Notes: generated by a model from the letters alone, not told the origin. DNA of 64,000 nt from Actinoalloteichus_B caeruleus (GCF_000718005.1 NZ_JODV01000002.1); one strand, 5' to 3'. Shown: positions 34,463-43,736, numbered from the stretch's first letter. Numbers and translations: made by a program.

Positions 34463-34675
34463 TCACGTCCAGCGCCGCCAGGGGGAGTGCCGGTGGTTCC
34501 TCGCCCGCTCGACCACCAGTGGAAGGGGAACGGGGGCGGAACCCGTCGACAGGCGTCCCTCCACCTCCTCGCTCAACCCCCGGCAGGTGGGGCAGAGGCT
34601 GGTGGCGTCCAGGGGATCCATCCCGGTGCCGTGGCAGTTCGGGCAACCGGACTTCAGGCCGATCAACATGGGCAC
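34463..34675 (-). CDS. Small zinc-ribbon-like protein
   Basis: A 70-residue protein with two CxxC pairs, CPNCHGTGMD and CPTCRGL, about 15 residues apart, as in a zinc ribbon. The rest is Arg/Pro-rich. Function unknown. The start codon shares bases with the stop of the upstream 91-residue gene, so it is the last member of a coupled three-gene unit. Convergent with the PBP gene (17-base gap). Confidence 0.65.
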   Translation of the reverse strand: MPMLIGLKSGCPNCHGTGMDPLDATSLCPTCRGLSEEVEGRLSTGSAPVPLPLVVERARNHRHSPWRRWT

Positions 34676-34950
34676 TACTGTGCCGGAGCCTCGTCCGGGT
34701 AGGACCAGCGCTCCACCATCGCGGGTTGGTCACCGTCGACCCGGGGCGCGATCAGGTCGCACAGGTGGGAACCGCTCAGCCGGATCATGTCCTCGCCGCA
34801 GGCGATCAGGTCCCCCACGAGCACCGTCGCCGAGAGCAGGCCCCGGTTGTAGTGCACCCGCACCCGGGTGCCCGGCGCCAGGTTCTCCGGGTCCCGCACC
34901 AGTGCCCACGCGCCGAAACGGCGCCGCCCGGATGGTTCAACCACAGTCAC
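34675..34950 (-). CDS. Small hypothetical protein (91 residues)
   Basis: A 91-residue soluble protein of unknown family. It reads as a small beta-rich domain: FGAWALVRDPENLAPGTRVR, VHYNRGLLSATVLVGDLI, then an acidic, proline-containing C-terminus. No catalytic motif is visible. It overlaps the end of the DUF3263 gene by 14 bases and the start of the zinc-ribbon gene by one base, indicating translational coupling. Confidence 0.6.
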   Translation of the reverse strand: MTVVEPSGRRRFGAWALVRDPENLAPGTRVRVHYNRGLLSATVLVGDLIACGEDMIRLSGSHLCDLIAPRVDGDQPAMVERWSYPDEAPAQ

Positions 34951-35218
34951 GGTATCCCCCTCGCCGCCGGGTTCGCGCCACCCGGCGGCGGTCCCGTAAC
35001 CGGAGCAGTCGGTTGCACTCGTTGGGCAACGCCGCCATCACGTGCCGCTCGGTGATCAGGCTGTTGATGCCCTGCCAGAACCGGGCACCGGTGACGCCGT
35101 ACCGCTCGCGGGCGGCCTGCTCGAGCGAACCCGGGTACCGCCACCAGGATGTCGCGAACCGCACGGCGGCCACCTGTTCCTCAGGATCGTCAGGAGGCCA
35201 GGCGGTAGTCACGATCAC
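34937..35218 (-). CDS. DUF3263-like small protein
   Basis: A ~93-residue protein resembling the actinobacterial DUF3263 family: FATSWWRYPGSLEQAARERY followed by GVTGARFWQGINSLI, where an incoming regulator-like helix-turn-helix is expected. The C-terminus is Arg-rich. Function is unknown; relatives occur on actinophages and in chromosomes. The start is uncertain: GTG at 35218 or 35212 fit the family, while the frame is open to 35317. First gene of the leftward trio. Confidence 0.65.
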   Translation of the reverse strand: MIVTTAWPPDDPEEQVAAVRFATSWWRYPGSLEQAARERYGVTGARFWQGINSLITERHVMAALPNECNRLLRLRDRRRVARTRRRGGYRDCG

Positions 35219-35929
35219 CAGCCTACCCGGGAGTATGACGATCTCGGCATGCCCTGGCGGCGCGTCACCAGCGGCGGACCGGTCCCCGCCTGGCTTCGCG
35301 GGCACCTCGGTCCACACCGGCCGGAGGGGGCGGCGGCGGGGGCGGCGCGGCCAGCCAGGATGTCGCCGCCGGGTGGTGGGCCGCCCACTTCGCGAGCCCG
35401 CCCCTCCCGCTCGGTCCCGGCCGCCGCCCGGGCACCCCGGACCACGGTGACCACCGCCGGTCCACCGGCGCGGCCCGCCGCGTCGTCGTCACGGGTGAGG
35501 CCCACCTCGGGCGGTGGACGCCGGCAGTCCGGCACGACCGGGGACCGCGGGACGCCGGACGGTGGACCCGGTCCACTCCCACGGGCGCCGGCGTCGGGGG
35601 CGCGAAGGGCTCCGGCCGCCGTCGCACGTCGGTGGCCGGCGCCGGGTCCGCACCGGGGCGACCGCGCGCTCGTCGGGTGGGAGCCGCGAGTGGCGGTCGA
35701 GGAGGAGGGCCGGCGGGCGTCCGTGGCCGACGCCTCGACGTGGGGAGCCACCCCGACGTCCGGTCGGCCGGGGGACCGGTCGCGGGCGAGGGGTTCGGGA
35801 CGGGGGACCTCCCGCCGGCGCGGCGGCCTCGGGAGGGCCGGGGGAGCAGCGGTCCCCGGGCACACGGCACCGGGCTCACCACCAGCCACCCCGCCGCTCC
35901 CACCGGAACCCCCGGCCTACCCTGCCCGT
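35219..35929. other. 711-base stretch without a convincing gene
   Basis: The longest gene-free stretch in the window, between the leftward trio and DUF3054. Frames are open on both strands because of GC content, but all translations are Arg/Pro/Gly-rich with no motif. No hairpin or repeat of note was seen. It may be an eroded gene or a very GC-rich spacer. Confidence 0.55.
35918..35923 (+). promoter_or_regulatory. Candidate -10 box of the DUF3054 gene
   Basis: TACCCT ends 6 bases before the ATG at 35930, in the same leaderless-type arrangement. Confidence 0.45.
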
Positions 35930-36319
35930 ATGCCAGCAGACAGTCCCCGGCCGCGGCTCGTCCTCGGTGCCGCCGCCCTCGACGTGACCCTCGTCGTCGT
36001 GTTCGCCGCGCTGGGGCGCCGCGAACACGAGCGGGGAGGGGGGATCGTGGGCGTCCTGGACACCGCGTGGCCCTTCCTCGTCGGGCTGCTCCTGGGGTGG
36101 CTGCTGGTCCGGGCGTGGCGGGCCCCGACGCGACCGCTCCACGGGCTGGGGGTGTGGTTGGCCACGCTGGTGGGCGGCCTGGCGATCCGCGCCCTCGTCC
36201 TGCACTGGCCGCCGCTGTCGTTCGCGCTGGTGGCGGCCGGTTTCCTCGCAGCCTGCCTGGTGGGCTGGCGCCTGGTCGCCTGGTGGGTGTCCGCGCGCGC
36301 CTCGGCGCGGGATGCGTAG
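35930..36319 (+). CDS. DUF3054 family membrane protein
   Basis: A 129-residue membrane protein with four helices (for example LVLGAAALDVTLVVVFAALG and LVGLLLGWLLVRAW), matching DUF3054, which is common in actinobacteria. Function unknown. ATG 35930 gives the family length; upstream codons in frame are not similar. Its TAG stop is the first half of the candidate -10 box of map. Confidence 0.85.
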   Translation: MPADSPRPRLVLGAAALDVTLVVVFAALGRREHERGGGIVGVLDTAWPFLVGLLLGWLLVRAWRAPTRPLHGLGVWLATLVGGLAIRALVLHWPPLSFALVAAGFLAACLVGWRLVAWWVSARASARDA

Positions 36320-36322
36320 GGT
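36317..36322 (+). promoter_or_regulatory. Candidate -10 box of map
   Basis: TAGGGT ends 7 bases before the map ATG; its first three bases are the stop codon of the DUF3054 gene. This would give a leaderless map transcript. Confidence 0.45.
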
Positions 36323-36329
36323 TGTCGTC

Positions 36330-37187
36330 ATGCCAGAACGCGCACCCCTGCGACCTGGGAGCATCTCGCCCCGCCGATCGGTCCCCCGCTCGATCGAACG
36401 CCCGGAGTACGTCGACCGACCGTCGCCGGCCCGCAACACCGACCCCTGGGTCCAGCCAGCCGAGGTCGTCGAGCGGATGCGCCTGGCGGGCAAACTCGCC
36501 GCGCAGGCGCGTGAGCTGGCCGGCCGCACGGTGGCGCCGGGAGTGACCACCGACGAGATCGACCGCGTCGTGCACGAGTTCCTGTGCGATCACGGGGCCT
36601 ACCCGTCGACCCTGGGGTACCGGGGCTTCCCCAAGTCGTGCTGCACCTCGCTGAACGAGGTCGTGTGCCACGGCATCCCCGACTCCACCGTCATCGAGGA
36701 CGGTGACATCGTCAACGTCGACGTCACCGCGTACCTCAACGGTGTGCACGGCGACACCAACGCGACCTTCCTCGCCGGCGACGTCAGCGAGGAGGCCCGG
36801 CTGCTGGTGGAGCGCACCCACGAGGCGCTGGCGCGAGCCATCCGCGCGGTGCGCCCGGGACGCCAGCTCAACGTCATCGGCCGGGTGATCGAGTCCTACG
36901 CCAACCGCTTCGGGTACGGCGTGGTCCGGGACTTCACCGGGCACGGCATCGGGCGGTCCTTCCACAGCGGCCTGGTCATCCTGCACTACGACGACCCCTC
37001 GGTGGAGACCGTGATCGAGGAGGGCATGACCTTCACGATCGAGCCGATGATCAACCTCGGCACGATCGAGTACGACATCTGGGACGACGACTGGACGGTC
37101 ACCACCCGGGACAAGAAGTGGACCGCCCAGTTCGAGCACACCCTGCTGGTGACCGCCGACGGGGCCGAGATCCTCACCGTCCCGTGA
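36330..37187 (+). CDS. map: Methionine aminopeptidase, type I
   Basis: A 285-residue enzyme removing N-terminal Met. The N-terminal ~40 residues are an extension with a proline-rich motif, as in mycobacterial MapB. Metal ligands and substrate His are in VCHGIPDST, VNVDVTAYLNGVHGDTNATF, GHGIGRSFH, FTIEPM and FEHTLLV. ATG 36330 is preferred over TTG/GTG codons upstream. Convergent with mtr. The position next to the PBP/ispG block is conserved with Rv2861c. Confidence 0.95.
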   Translation: MPERAPLRPGSISPRRSVPRSIERPEYVDRPSPARNTDPWVQPAEVVERMRLAGKLAAQARELAGRTVAPGVTTDEIDRVVHEFLCDHGAYPSTLGYRGFPKSCCTSLNEVVCHGIPDSTVIEDGDIVNVDVTAYLNGVHGDTNATFLAGDVSEEARLLVERTHEALARAIRAVRPGRQLNVIGRVIESYANRFGYGVVRDFTGHGIGRSFHSGLVILHYDDPSVETVIEEGMTFTIEPMINLGTIEYDIWDDDWTVTTRDKKWTAQFEHTLLVTADGAEILTVP

Positions 37188-37214
37188 GGCCGGGCCCCGA
37201 CGGCGGCAGCCCGG

Positions 37215-38603
37215 TCAGGCCAGGGGGAGTTTGAGCAGCGCGTTCTCCACGAGTTCCGGCAACGCCGGGTGGATCCAGTACTGCCGCCGGGGCAGCTCGG
37301 TGGCGGGCAGGCCGAAGCTGATGGCCTGGATCAACGGCTGGATGAGGGTCGCAGCCTCCGGCCCGATCAGGTGGGCCCCGAGCAGTGCCCCCGTCTCGGG
37401 GTCGGCCACCAGCTTGCAGAACCCCGTGGAGTCCTCCAACGCCCACCCGTAGGCCACGTCGCCGTAGTCCTGGACCGCCGTCACGTGCCGGACGCCCCGC
37501 GCCCTGGCCTCCTCCTCGGTGAGCCCTACCGAGGCGACCTGCGGGGAGGAGAAGACGGCGTGCGGCACGTGCCGGTGATCGCTGGCCATCAGGTCGTCCG
37601 GGCACAGCAGGTTGTGCCGGACCACGCGGGTCTCGTGGTTGGCGACGTGCTTGAGCTGGAACGGCGAGCTGAGGTCACCCAGCGCCCAGACACCGGGCAG
37701 TGAGGTCCGCTGGTACTCGTCGACCCGCACCCTGCCGTCCGGGGTGAGGTCGAGCCCGGCGGCCCCCGGCTCCAACAGGTCGCTGTTGGGCACGCGGCCC
37801 GTCGCGACCAGGACCTCCTCCGCCTCCACGGTCTCCTCACCGTCCGGCCCCCACAGGACCAGGCTGGTGACCCCGCCCGACCGGGTCGCCCGCAGCGCGG
37901 TCCGGCCCAGCCGCACGTCCCAGCGCTGGGAGGCGAGCTCGGTGAAGCGGCGGGACACGTCGCCGTCCTCCGCCCTGAGCAGGGCGTCGCCCCGGTTGAC
38001 CACCGTGACCTCCACCCCGAAGGACGAGAACACGTGGGCGAACTCGGCGGCGACGAAACCCCCGCCGAGGATGACCATCCGGGCGGGCAGCTCGTCGAGC
38101 CGCATGACCGTGTCGCTGGTGTGGAAGCCCGCCTCCGCCAGGCCGGGAACCGCCGGCACGAAGGGCCGGCTGCCCGTGGCGAGCACGATCTGGTCGGCCT
38201 GGATCAGCGTCGACGGCCCCCCGTCGCCCGGATCGACGCGCAGGACCCGTTCCCCGGCGAAGGCCGCCGTTCCCTGGTGGAGCGTGACGTTGGGGCTGCC
38301 TTCCGCCCGGTACTGGCGGCCGCCGGCCGCGATCGGGTCGATGCGGTCGAAGATCCGGTCCCGCACGTCCCGCCACCGCACGCCCCGCAGGGTGGCGTCC
38401 ACCCCGAACCGGGCCGAGTCGGCGGGCGTGGCGGCCAGGTCCGCGGTGTGGACGAACATCTTGGTGGGGATGCAGCCCACGTTGAGGCAGGTGCCACCGA
38501 AGACGCCGCGCTCGACGATCGCCACGTCCCAGTCCGCGAAGCGTTCGTCCAGCAGCGAGTTCCCGGAGCCGCTGCCCACGATGATCAGGTCGAATGTCCG
38601 CAT
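37215..38603 (-). CDS. mtr: Mycothione reductase
   Basis: A 462-residue flavoprotein disulfide reductase that recycles mycothiol disulfide with NADPH; this is the best marker that the host makes mycothiol. FAD motif DLIIVGSGSGNSLLDERF, redox pair GTCLNVGCIPTKM, NADPH site MVILGGGFVAAEFAHVF, and the C-terminal HPALPELVENALLKL with the catalytic His-Glu. The short N-terminus with SGSGNS is diagnostic for mycothione rather than glutathione reductase. ATG 38603. Confidence 0.95.
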   Translation of the reverse strand: MRTFDLIIVGSGSGNSLLDERFADWDVAIVERGVFGGTCLNVGCIPTKMFVHTADLAATPADSARFGVDATLRGVRWRDVRDRIFDRIDPIAAGGRQYRAEGSPNVTLHQGTAAFAGERVLRVDPGDGGPSTLIQADQIVLATGSRPFVPAVPGLAEAGFHTSDTVMRLDELPARMVILGGGFVAAEFAHVFSSFGVEVTVVNRGDALLRAEDGDVSRRFTELASQRWDVRLGRTALRATRSGGVTSLVLWGPDGEETVEAEEVLVATGRVPNSDLLEPGAAGLDLTPDGRVRVDEYQRTSLPGVWALGDLSSPFQLKHVANHETRVVRHNLLCPDDLMASDHRHVPHAVFSSPQVASVGLTEEEARARGVRHVTAVQDYGDVAYGWALEDSTGFCKLVADPETGALLGAHLIGPEAATLIQPLIQAISFGLPATELPRRQYWIHPALPELVENALLKLPLA

Positions 38604-38650
38604 CCGTGTTCCCCGTGCTCGTCGTCCGGGCGGGTCGGGTGACCGCGCCA

Positions 38651-39808
38651 TCAGGTGGAGCCCCCAGGGCCGGTGACGTGGGCCTCCGGGGTCTCCGCGC
38701 GCCCGGCCGGCCGAGCCGGGCGGGAGTCGACAGTGTGCAACCCGCTGAGCAGCCCGGTCATTCCACGGCCACCGGGAACCAGGACCAACGCCACGACGTG
38801 CAGGGCGGCGAGCCCGAGGGCCAGCGGCGCGCCCGGCGCCCATCCGGCCAGCGCCGCCGCGGCCAGGACGCCGAGACCGCCCAGCCCGACGAGCCAGGCG
38901 ACGAGCAGCCGGCCGGCCCCCGGGCGCCGCCGGCCGACGCGGTGGAAGCGCAGCATGACGACGTGCTGCCCCGGGGTGCCGCCGGTGGGCAGCAGGACCA
39001 GGAGCACCACCAGCGCGGGCAACGACCACGGCGTCAACGCCGGGAGCAGGACCATCCAGCCGGAGTCGGCGAGCGGCGCGGCGGTGCGCAGCGCCCACTC
39101 GACGGGCAGCAGCGCCAGGTTGCCGCCCAGCCACATCAGGAGGAGGTCGCAGAGCATGCCCAGCAGACGGCGGCCGGCGGTGACCGGTCGTGGCGCTCCC
39201 GGGTCCGGCACGGCCCGCTGCCCGGGGACCAGTCGCAGCAGGGGTGCCAGCACCACTCCCACCCCGGTTCCCACCGCGTTGGCGATGAGGTCGTCCACGT
39301 CGAACAGCCGGTAGGGGCACGGGTAGACGAACCAGTTCCCGGTGAGCTGGGTGAACTCCACGAACAGCGTCGTCGCCACGCCGATGGCCAGGGTGGCGAC
39401 CACCCCTCGTCGGAACATGTGGCGCAGGAACATCCCCAGGGGCACGAACAGCGCGATGTTCATCGCGAACTGCTGGAAGTCGGCGTCCGTGACCACGGCG
39501 CGGAGACCACCCGTGGCGTGGACGCCGGGCAGGCCACGCAGACTCCCCAGGGCCTCGAGCTGTGGTCGCTGGCCGCCGTGGTAGGAGCAGAAGTCGGGTA
39601 CCAACGGCGGCATCGGGACCAGGACGTAGGCGACCAGCGCGAGCACGTACACCAGGAACGCGAACGCGAGGGCGGCGTGCCCGACTCCCAACCGGCCTCG
39701 ACGGCGGTACTGGCGGGCCACGTAGGGGACGAACAGGACGATCGCCACGGTGAGGGCGACGCTGGCCGCCATCACGCCCGGCAGCACCCGCACCCCGAGC
39801 TCGCCCAC
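38651..39808 (-). CDS. VanZ-RDD fusion membrane protein
   Basis: A ~385-residue membrane protein. The first half is a VanZ domain (QQFAMNIALFVPLGMFLRHM, TLFVEFTQLTGNWF and YRLFDVDDLIANAVGTGVG). The second half resembles an RDD domain with more helices (GTPGQHVVMLRFHRVGRRRP). VanZ proteins give low-level teicoplanin resistance in some bacteria, but most actinobacterial ones are uncharacterised. The start is uncertain: GTG 39808 begins at the membrane domain, GTG 39898 would add 30 polar residues. Upstream of mtr with a 47-base gap. Confidence 0.8.
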   Translation of the reverse strand: MGELGVRVLPGVMAASVALTVAIVLFVPYVARQYRRRGRLGVGHAALAFAFLVYVLALVAYVLVPMPPLVPDFCSYHGGQRPQLEALGSLRGLPGVHATGGLRAVVTDADFQQFAMNIALFVPLGMFLRHMFRRGVVATLAIGVATTLFVEFTQLTGNWFVYPCPYRLFDVDDLIANAVGTGVGVVLAPLLRLVPGQRAVPDPGAPRPVTAGRRLLGMLCDLLLMWLGGNLALLPVEWALRTAAPLADSGWMVLLPALTPWSLPALVVLLVLLPTGGTPGQHVVMLRFHRVGRRRPGAGRLLVAWLVGLGGLGVLAAAALAGWAPGAPLALGLAALHVVALVLVPGGRGMTGLLSGLHTVDSRPARPAGRAETPEAHVTGPGGST

Positions 39809-39985
39809 GTCCGGCCCCCACCGCTGTTCGCTCGTTCGTCGTCGTTCGAGACCACGACCAGGGCCGCGCGGCTGTCCGGGTGCGGTGGGCTCGGCCACCA
39901 GGTTAGGCGGTGACCGAACCCCTGCCGGGACACCGGCCCGCCCGCACCTCGGGTGCGGGGAGGGGGTGTGCTGGGGAACGGGTGG

Positions 39986-40519
39986 TCAACCGCTGGTGGC
40001 GTAGGTGGCGGTCAGCTCGGCCCTGGCCAGTGTGTGGAACGCGAGGTTGAAGGACACCACGGCGAGACTTGCCTCACCGTCGACCTCCAACCGGGGGACG
40101 TCGACCGCGTGCACCACGAAGTAGTAGCGGTGCGGGTGGTCGCCGGGCGGCGGCGCGGCGCCGGTGAAACCGTGGCCACCGAGGTCGTTGCGCACGTGGA
40201 AGGCACCGGCGGGCAGGGTGTCGTCGGACGCGCCCGCGCCGGCCGGGAGGTCGGTGACGTCGACGGGCAGGTTCACCACCCCCCAGTGCCAGAACCCGGA
40301 GGGCGTCGGGGCGTCCGGGTCGAAGCAGGTCACGACGAAGCTCCGCGTCGCCTCCGGGAAACCCCGCCAGCTGAGCTGGGGAGAGGTGTCGCCGTGCGCG
40401 GCGACCTGCGCGTCGGGCAGGGTCTCGCCGTGCCGGATGTCGGAGCTGGTGACGGTGAACGAACCGACCTCGGGCAGCAGGCGGTAGGGGTCGGGTGCGA
40501 CGGGGCGGTCCAGGCCCAT
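39986..40519 (-). CDS. YbhB/YbcL family PEBP protein
   Basis: A 177-residue phosphatidylethanolamine-binding-like protein of the bacterial YbhB/YbcL group. Ligand-pocket motifs are seen in SFVVTCFDPDAPTPSGFWHW and HPHRYYFVVHAVDVP, and it starts from the DTSPQLSWRGFPE block. Bacterial function is unknown; no signal peptide is present. ATG 40519 has AGGAAGGACC upstream. Confidence 0.9.
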   Translation of the reverse strand: MGLDRPVAPDPYRLLPEVGSFTVTSSDIRHGETLPDAQVAAHGDTSPQLSWRGFPEATRSFVVTCFDPDAPTPSGFWHWGVVNLPVDVTDLPAGAGASDDTLPAGAFHVRNDLGGHGFTGAAPPPGDHPHRYYFVVHAVDVPRLEVDGEASLAVVSFNLAFHTLARAELTATYATSG

Positions 40520-40831
40520 GTCAGGTGGTCCTTCCTCGTTGTCCGGTGTCACCACTACCGCGCCGAGGGGTCCGGGCTCCACGGGGCCCGGGAGGGCGCG
40601 GCGCGGGGTGGCGGGTCCACAAACGACTGTAGTCAGGGTGGAACCGGTGGGCTGTTCGGGCGAGTTCGCCCGCTTCGCCCGCGAGCGGCGATCGACGTCC
40701 TGGACGCCGCGCCACCGCGGTGCGGCCCCGTCCCCCGGTGGTGAACCGGTGGGGGGCGGTGACAGGATGGTGATCAGGCGGCGCCGGTCCGGCTCCGGTG
40801 CCCGGGCACGACGAGGGGCACGGTCGAGGTC
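40520..40831. other. Divergent gap between PEBP and SRPBCC genes
   Basis: 312 bases expected to hold two promoters. No extra gene; an ACGACTGTAGTC stretch around 40625 is the only AT-richer part. No box defined. Confidence 0.45.
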
Positions 40832-41272
40832 ATGGGACAGGTCAAGGCGGAGGTGAGCCGCGAGTTCGACAGGCCGGCCACCCAGGTCTTCGCGGCGATG
40901 GCGGACTACGAGGACTCGCGCAGCAGGGTGCTCACCGAGAACTACACCGAGTACGAGGTGCTCAGCGGCGGCCGGGGCGAGGGGACCCGGGTCCGGTGGA
41001 AGCTCCAGGCGACGAAGAGCAGGGTGCGGGACTGCGTCATGAACGTCTCCACCCCGCGTGAGACCCAGCTGGTGGAGTCGGACGAGAACTCCTCCCTGGT
41101 GACCACGTGGACGGTCGTCGACCTCGGTGACGACCGCAGCCGGGTGACCGGTGTGACGACCTGGGAGGGCGCCGGTGGCGTCAAGGGGTTCTTCGAGCGC
41201 ATCTTCGCTCCCCTCGGCCTCCGGAAGATCCACCAGCGGCTGCTGGACAACGTCGCGGGCTCGTTGTCCTGA
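40832..41272 (+). CDS. SRPBCC (START-like) family protein
   Basis: A 146-residue protein with the helix-grip fold of the SRPBCC/polyketide-cyclase-like superfamily, seen in VSREFDRPATQVFAAMADYE and the C-terminal helix GLRKIHQRLLDNVAG. Members bind hydrophobic ligands; which one is unknown. It stands alone between PEBP and M48 genes. Confidence 0.8.
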   Translation: MGQVKAEVSREFDRPATQVFAAMADYEDSRSRVLTENYTEYEVLSGGRGEGTRVRWKLQATKSRVRDCVMNVSTPRETQLVESDENSSLVTTWTVVDLGDDRSRVTGVTTWEGAGGVKGFFERIFAPLGLRKIHQRLLDNVAGSLS

Positions 41273-41551
41273 ACCCGGCCCGGGCTGGCGGGAAGCGCGC
41301 CGGCCCGAGCGCGGCAGGACCAGGCGGACGGTCGTGGCCGGGGAGCGAACCCCTGCGCTCGGCCGTCCGTGGGGGCGCCGGGTGGGGCGGCGGGAGATCC
41401 CGGGAGCCCGGCGCGGTGGAGCGGCCGCGCTGACCGGCCCCCGCGCGTTCGCGGCGGGCCTCGGTCCCACCGGAGCCCCCGAATCGGGCTCGAGCGGCCG
41501 CGCGGGCGGTTAGCGTGGGGGCACCGGACCACGGCTTGAGGGGACCCGACG

Positions 41552-42664
41552 ATGCCCACCGACGAGATCGACCACGGCGACCGCGCGCACCGCGTCCGTT
41601 TCCCCGGGATCAGCCCGCGTGCCTACGAACATCCCGCTGACCGCGGCGCGCTGGCCACCCTGCGGGCGGTGCCCCCCTTCGCCGCCGTGCTGCGCGCGGT
41701 GAACGGTATGACCGGGGAACGCAGCGAACGGCTGCTCTCGCTCGCCTCCCACATCAGGGTCTCCGAGTCGCAGTTCCCGGAACTCCAGGCGTTGCGGCTG
41801 GAGTGCGCGTCCACTCTCGACCTCCCGGAGGTCCCGGAGGTCTTCGTCGCCCGCGACCCGAGGCCGAGCGCGGAGTGCGTGGGCATGGACCGGCCCTTCA
41901 TCGTGCTCACCACCGGGCTGGTGGAGGTGATGGACACCCGGGAGCTGCGCTTCGTCATCGGGCACGAGATGGGGCACGCGCTGTCCGGGCACGCGGTGTA
42001 CCGGACGTTGATGAACCGGCTCCAGTCCATCATGGCCGGGATGGGCTGGATGCCCGTCGGTTACTGGGGGATCCGCGCGGTGCTCTTCGCGTTGGCCGAC
42101 TGGTACCGCAGGTCGGAACTGTCCTGCGACCGGGCGGGTCTGCTCTGCGCGCAGGACGCGGGCGCCGCGCTGCGCGCTCACATGATCATGGCGGGTGCCA
42201 CCGATCCGGACCGGATCGACACCGCCGAGTTCCTCCGGCAGGCCCGGGACTACGACGGGGTGGAGTCGTTGTGGGACAGCCTGTTGAAGCTGCGCCAGTT
42301 GGAGATGCGCACCCATCCGCTGGCCGTGGTCCGCGCGGCCGAGCTCCAGCGGTGGGCCGCTGGGGAGGAGTACCGGTCGATCCTGTCCGGGGACTACCCC
42401 CGCCGGGAGACCGATGACCCGGCCGCGGACTGGCGGTCGGACATCAGGAAGGGCGCCCGCTCCTACACCGAGTCGCTGGCCCGGTCGGCCGATCCGCTCG
42501 CCCGGCTGGCCAACGAGGTCGGCGGCGCGGTGAGCGGCGCGGCGAGCAGGTTCTGGGAGCGTTTCGGGGGATCCCCAGCGGGTGGGGGGCGTAGCGGGGA
42601 CGAGCCGGCGGACCCGTCGGCGGGGGCCGAGGGCACGCGGGGCCCGGGTTCCGAGACTTCCTGA
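41552..42664 (+). CDS. M48 family metallopeptidase
   Basis: A 370-residue zinc peptidase related to Ste24/HtpX. FVIGHEMGHALSGHAVYR (HExxH, about residue 139) and the third-ligand region ELSCDRAGLL are present. Unlike HtpX the N-terminal half lacks clear membrane helices; one hydrophobic stretch follows the motif (MGWMPVGYWGIRAVLFAL). The C-terminus is Pro/Gly/Ser-rich. Possible role in membrane protein quality control; not established. Confidence 0.87.
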   Translation: MPTDEIDHGDRAHRVRFPGISPRAYEHPADRGALATLRAVPPFAAVLRAVNGMTGERSERLLSLASHIRVSESQFPELQALRLECASTLDLPEVPEVFVARDPRPSAECVGMDRPFIVLTTGLVEVMDTRELRFVIGHEMGHALSGHAVYRTLMNRLQSIMAGMGWMPVGYWGIRAVLFALADWYRRSELSCDRAGLLCAQDAGAALRAHMIMAGATDPDRIDTAEFLRQARDYDGVESLWDSLLKLRQLEMRTHPLAVVRAAELQRWAAGEEYRSILSGDYPRRETDDPAADWRSDIRKGARSYTESLARSADPLARLANEVGGAVSGAASRFWERFGGSPAGGGRSGDEPADPSAGAEGTRGPGSETS

Positions 42665-42856
42665 CGGCCCGCCGACCGAGCACCCCGAACCCGGCCGGCA
42701 GAACGGCGGGGCGTTGGTGGTCACGGTCCGTGGGACGCGGCGCGGCTGATCCGGGCACGTGGATCACCTGCCCGGATGATCTCGGTGGTCCCCACTTGTC
42801 CGCCCCACCCCGCCGGGGTTGCCTGGACCCGGGAGCGGGGTCGGAAGGGGCAACCG

Positions 42857-43717
42857 ATGCGTGGGTACGGAGGAGGCCGACGAGGCCGCGCCAGGAGGGT
42901 CGCCGGGCTGGTCCTGGCCGGGATCGTGCTCTCCGGGGTCCTCGCGGCGGCGGCGCCGGTGCGGGTGGACCGGACGGCGTCCGAACCCCGGACGGCCGGT
43001 TCCCGGACCAACGTCGTGGGCGGTGAGCCCGTGCCGGTCGACGACTACCCCTGGGCCGTCCACCTGACCACCCGCAACGGCGTGGTGTTCTGCGCCGGGG
43101 CGCTCGTGGCGGCGGACCGGGTCGTCACCGCCGCCCACTGCCTGCTCGGCGCGAGCGCCGACCGGGTGCGGGTCGTGGTCGGTCGGACGGACAGCGGTGG
43201 CACCGAGGGCCAGAGCCTGCCGGTCGACGGGCTGTGGGTGCACCCCGAGTTCACCACGGCGGTGCGGGGCGACGACGTCGGGCTGCTGCGACTGGCCACC
43301 CCCGTCGACCGGGCCACGATCGCGGTGGCCGGTCCGTCGGACACCGACCCGTACCGCCCCGGCACCGCCGCGGAGGTCGTGGGGTGGGGGGCGGAGGAGG
43401 AGGGCGGCCTGCCGGGCGGGCCGCTGCGCCGGGTCGTGGTGACGACGCTGTCGGCCGAGGACTGCGCGAGGAGCCATCCCGAGGTGGACGGCGACCGGAT
43501 GGTCTGCGCGGAGGACGCGGCGGGCCGGGCCGGCTTCTGCCAGGGCGATTCGGGGGCCCCGCTGGTCGCCGAAGGCCTGCTGGTGGGTCTCGCCTCGTTC
43601 TCGGCAGGGTGCGCCTCCGAGGATCCCGGCGTGCACACCCGGCTGTCCCACCACCGCGACACCCTCGAGGGCGTGGACGACTGGAGCCGGGCGGTGGCGG
43701 GGACGCCCGGCGCCTGA
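42857..43717 (+). CDS. Secreted trypsin-like serine protease (copy 1)
   Basis: A 286-residue S1 family protease. A basic N-terminus and hydrophobic segment (VAGLVLAGIVLSGVLAAAAP) form a signal peptide. The catalytic triad is His in VTAAHC, Asp in GDDVGLLRL and Ser in GDSGAPL. The mature start is NVVGGEPVPVDDYPWAV, which implies proenzyme processing. GDSGAPL has Ala instead of the second Gly. ATG 42857 follows GGAAGGGG. Similar to the second trypsin gene 0.9 kb further on. Confidence 0.9.
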   Translation: MRGYGGGRRGRARRVAGLVLAGIVLSGVLAAAAPVRVDRTASEPRTAGSRTNVVGGEPVPVDDYPWAVHLTTRNGVVFCAGALVAADRVVTAAHCLLGASADRVRVVVGRTDSGGTEGQSLPVDGLWVHPEFTTAVRGDDVGLLRLATPVDRATIAVAGPSDTDPYRPGTAAEVVGWGAEEEGGLPGGPLRRVVVTTLSAEDCARSHPEVDGDRMVCAEDAAGRAGFCQGDSGAPLVAEGLLVGLASFSAGCASEDPGVHTRLSHHRDTLEGVDDWSRAVAGTPGA

Positions 43718-43736
43718 ACGGGGCGTCCCGGGCGGG

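Noticed and set aside
35514..35987. 157-codon frame in the 711-base gap
   Set aside because: Arg/Gly-rich translation with no motif and running into the DUF3054 gene in another frame.
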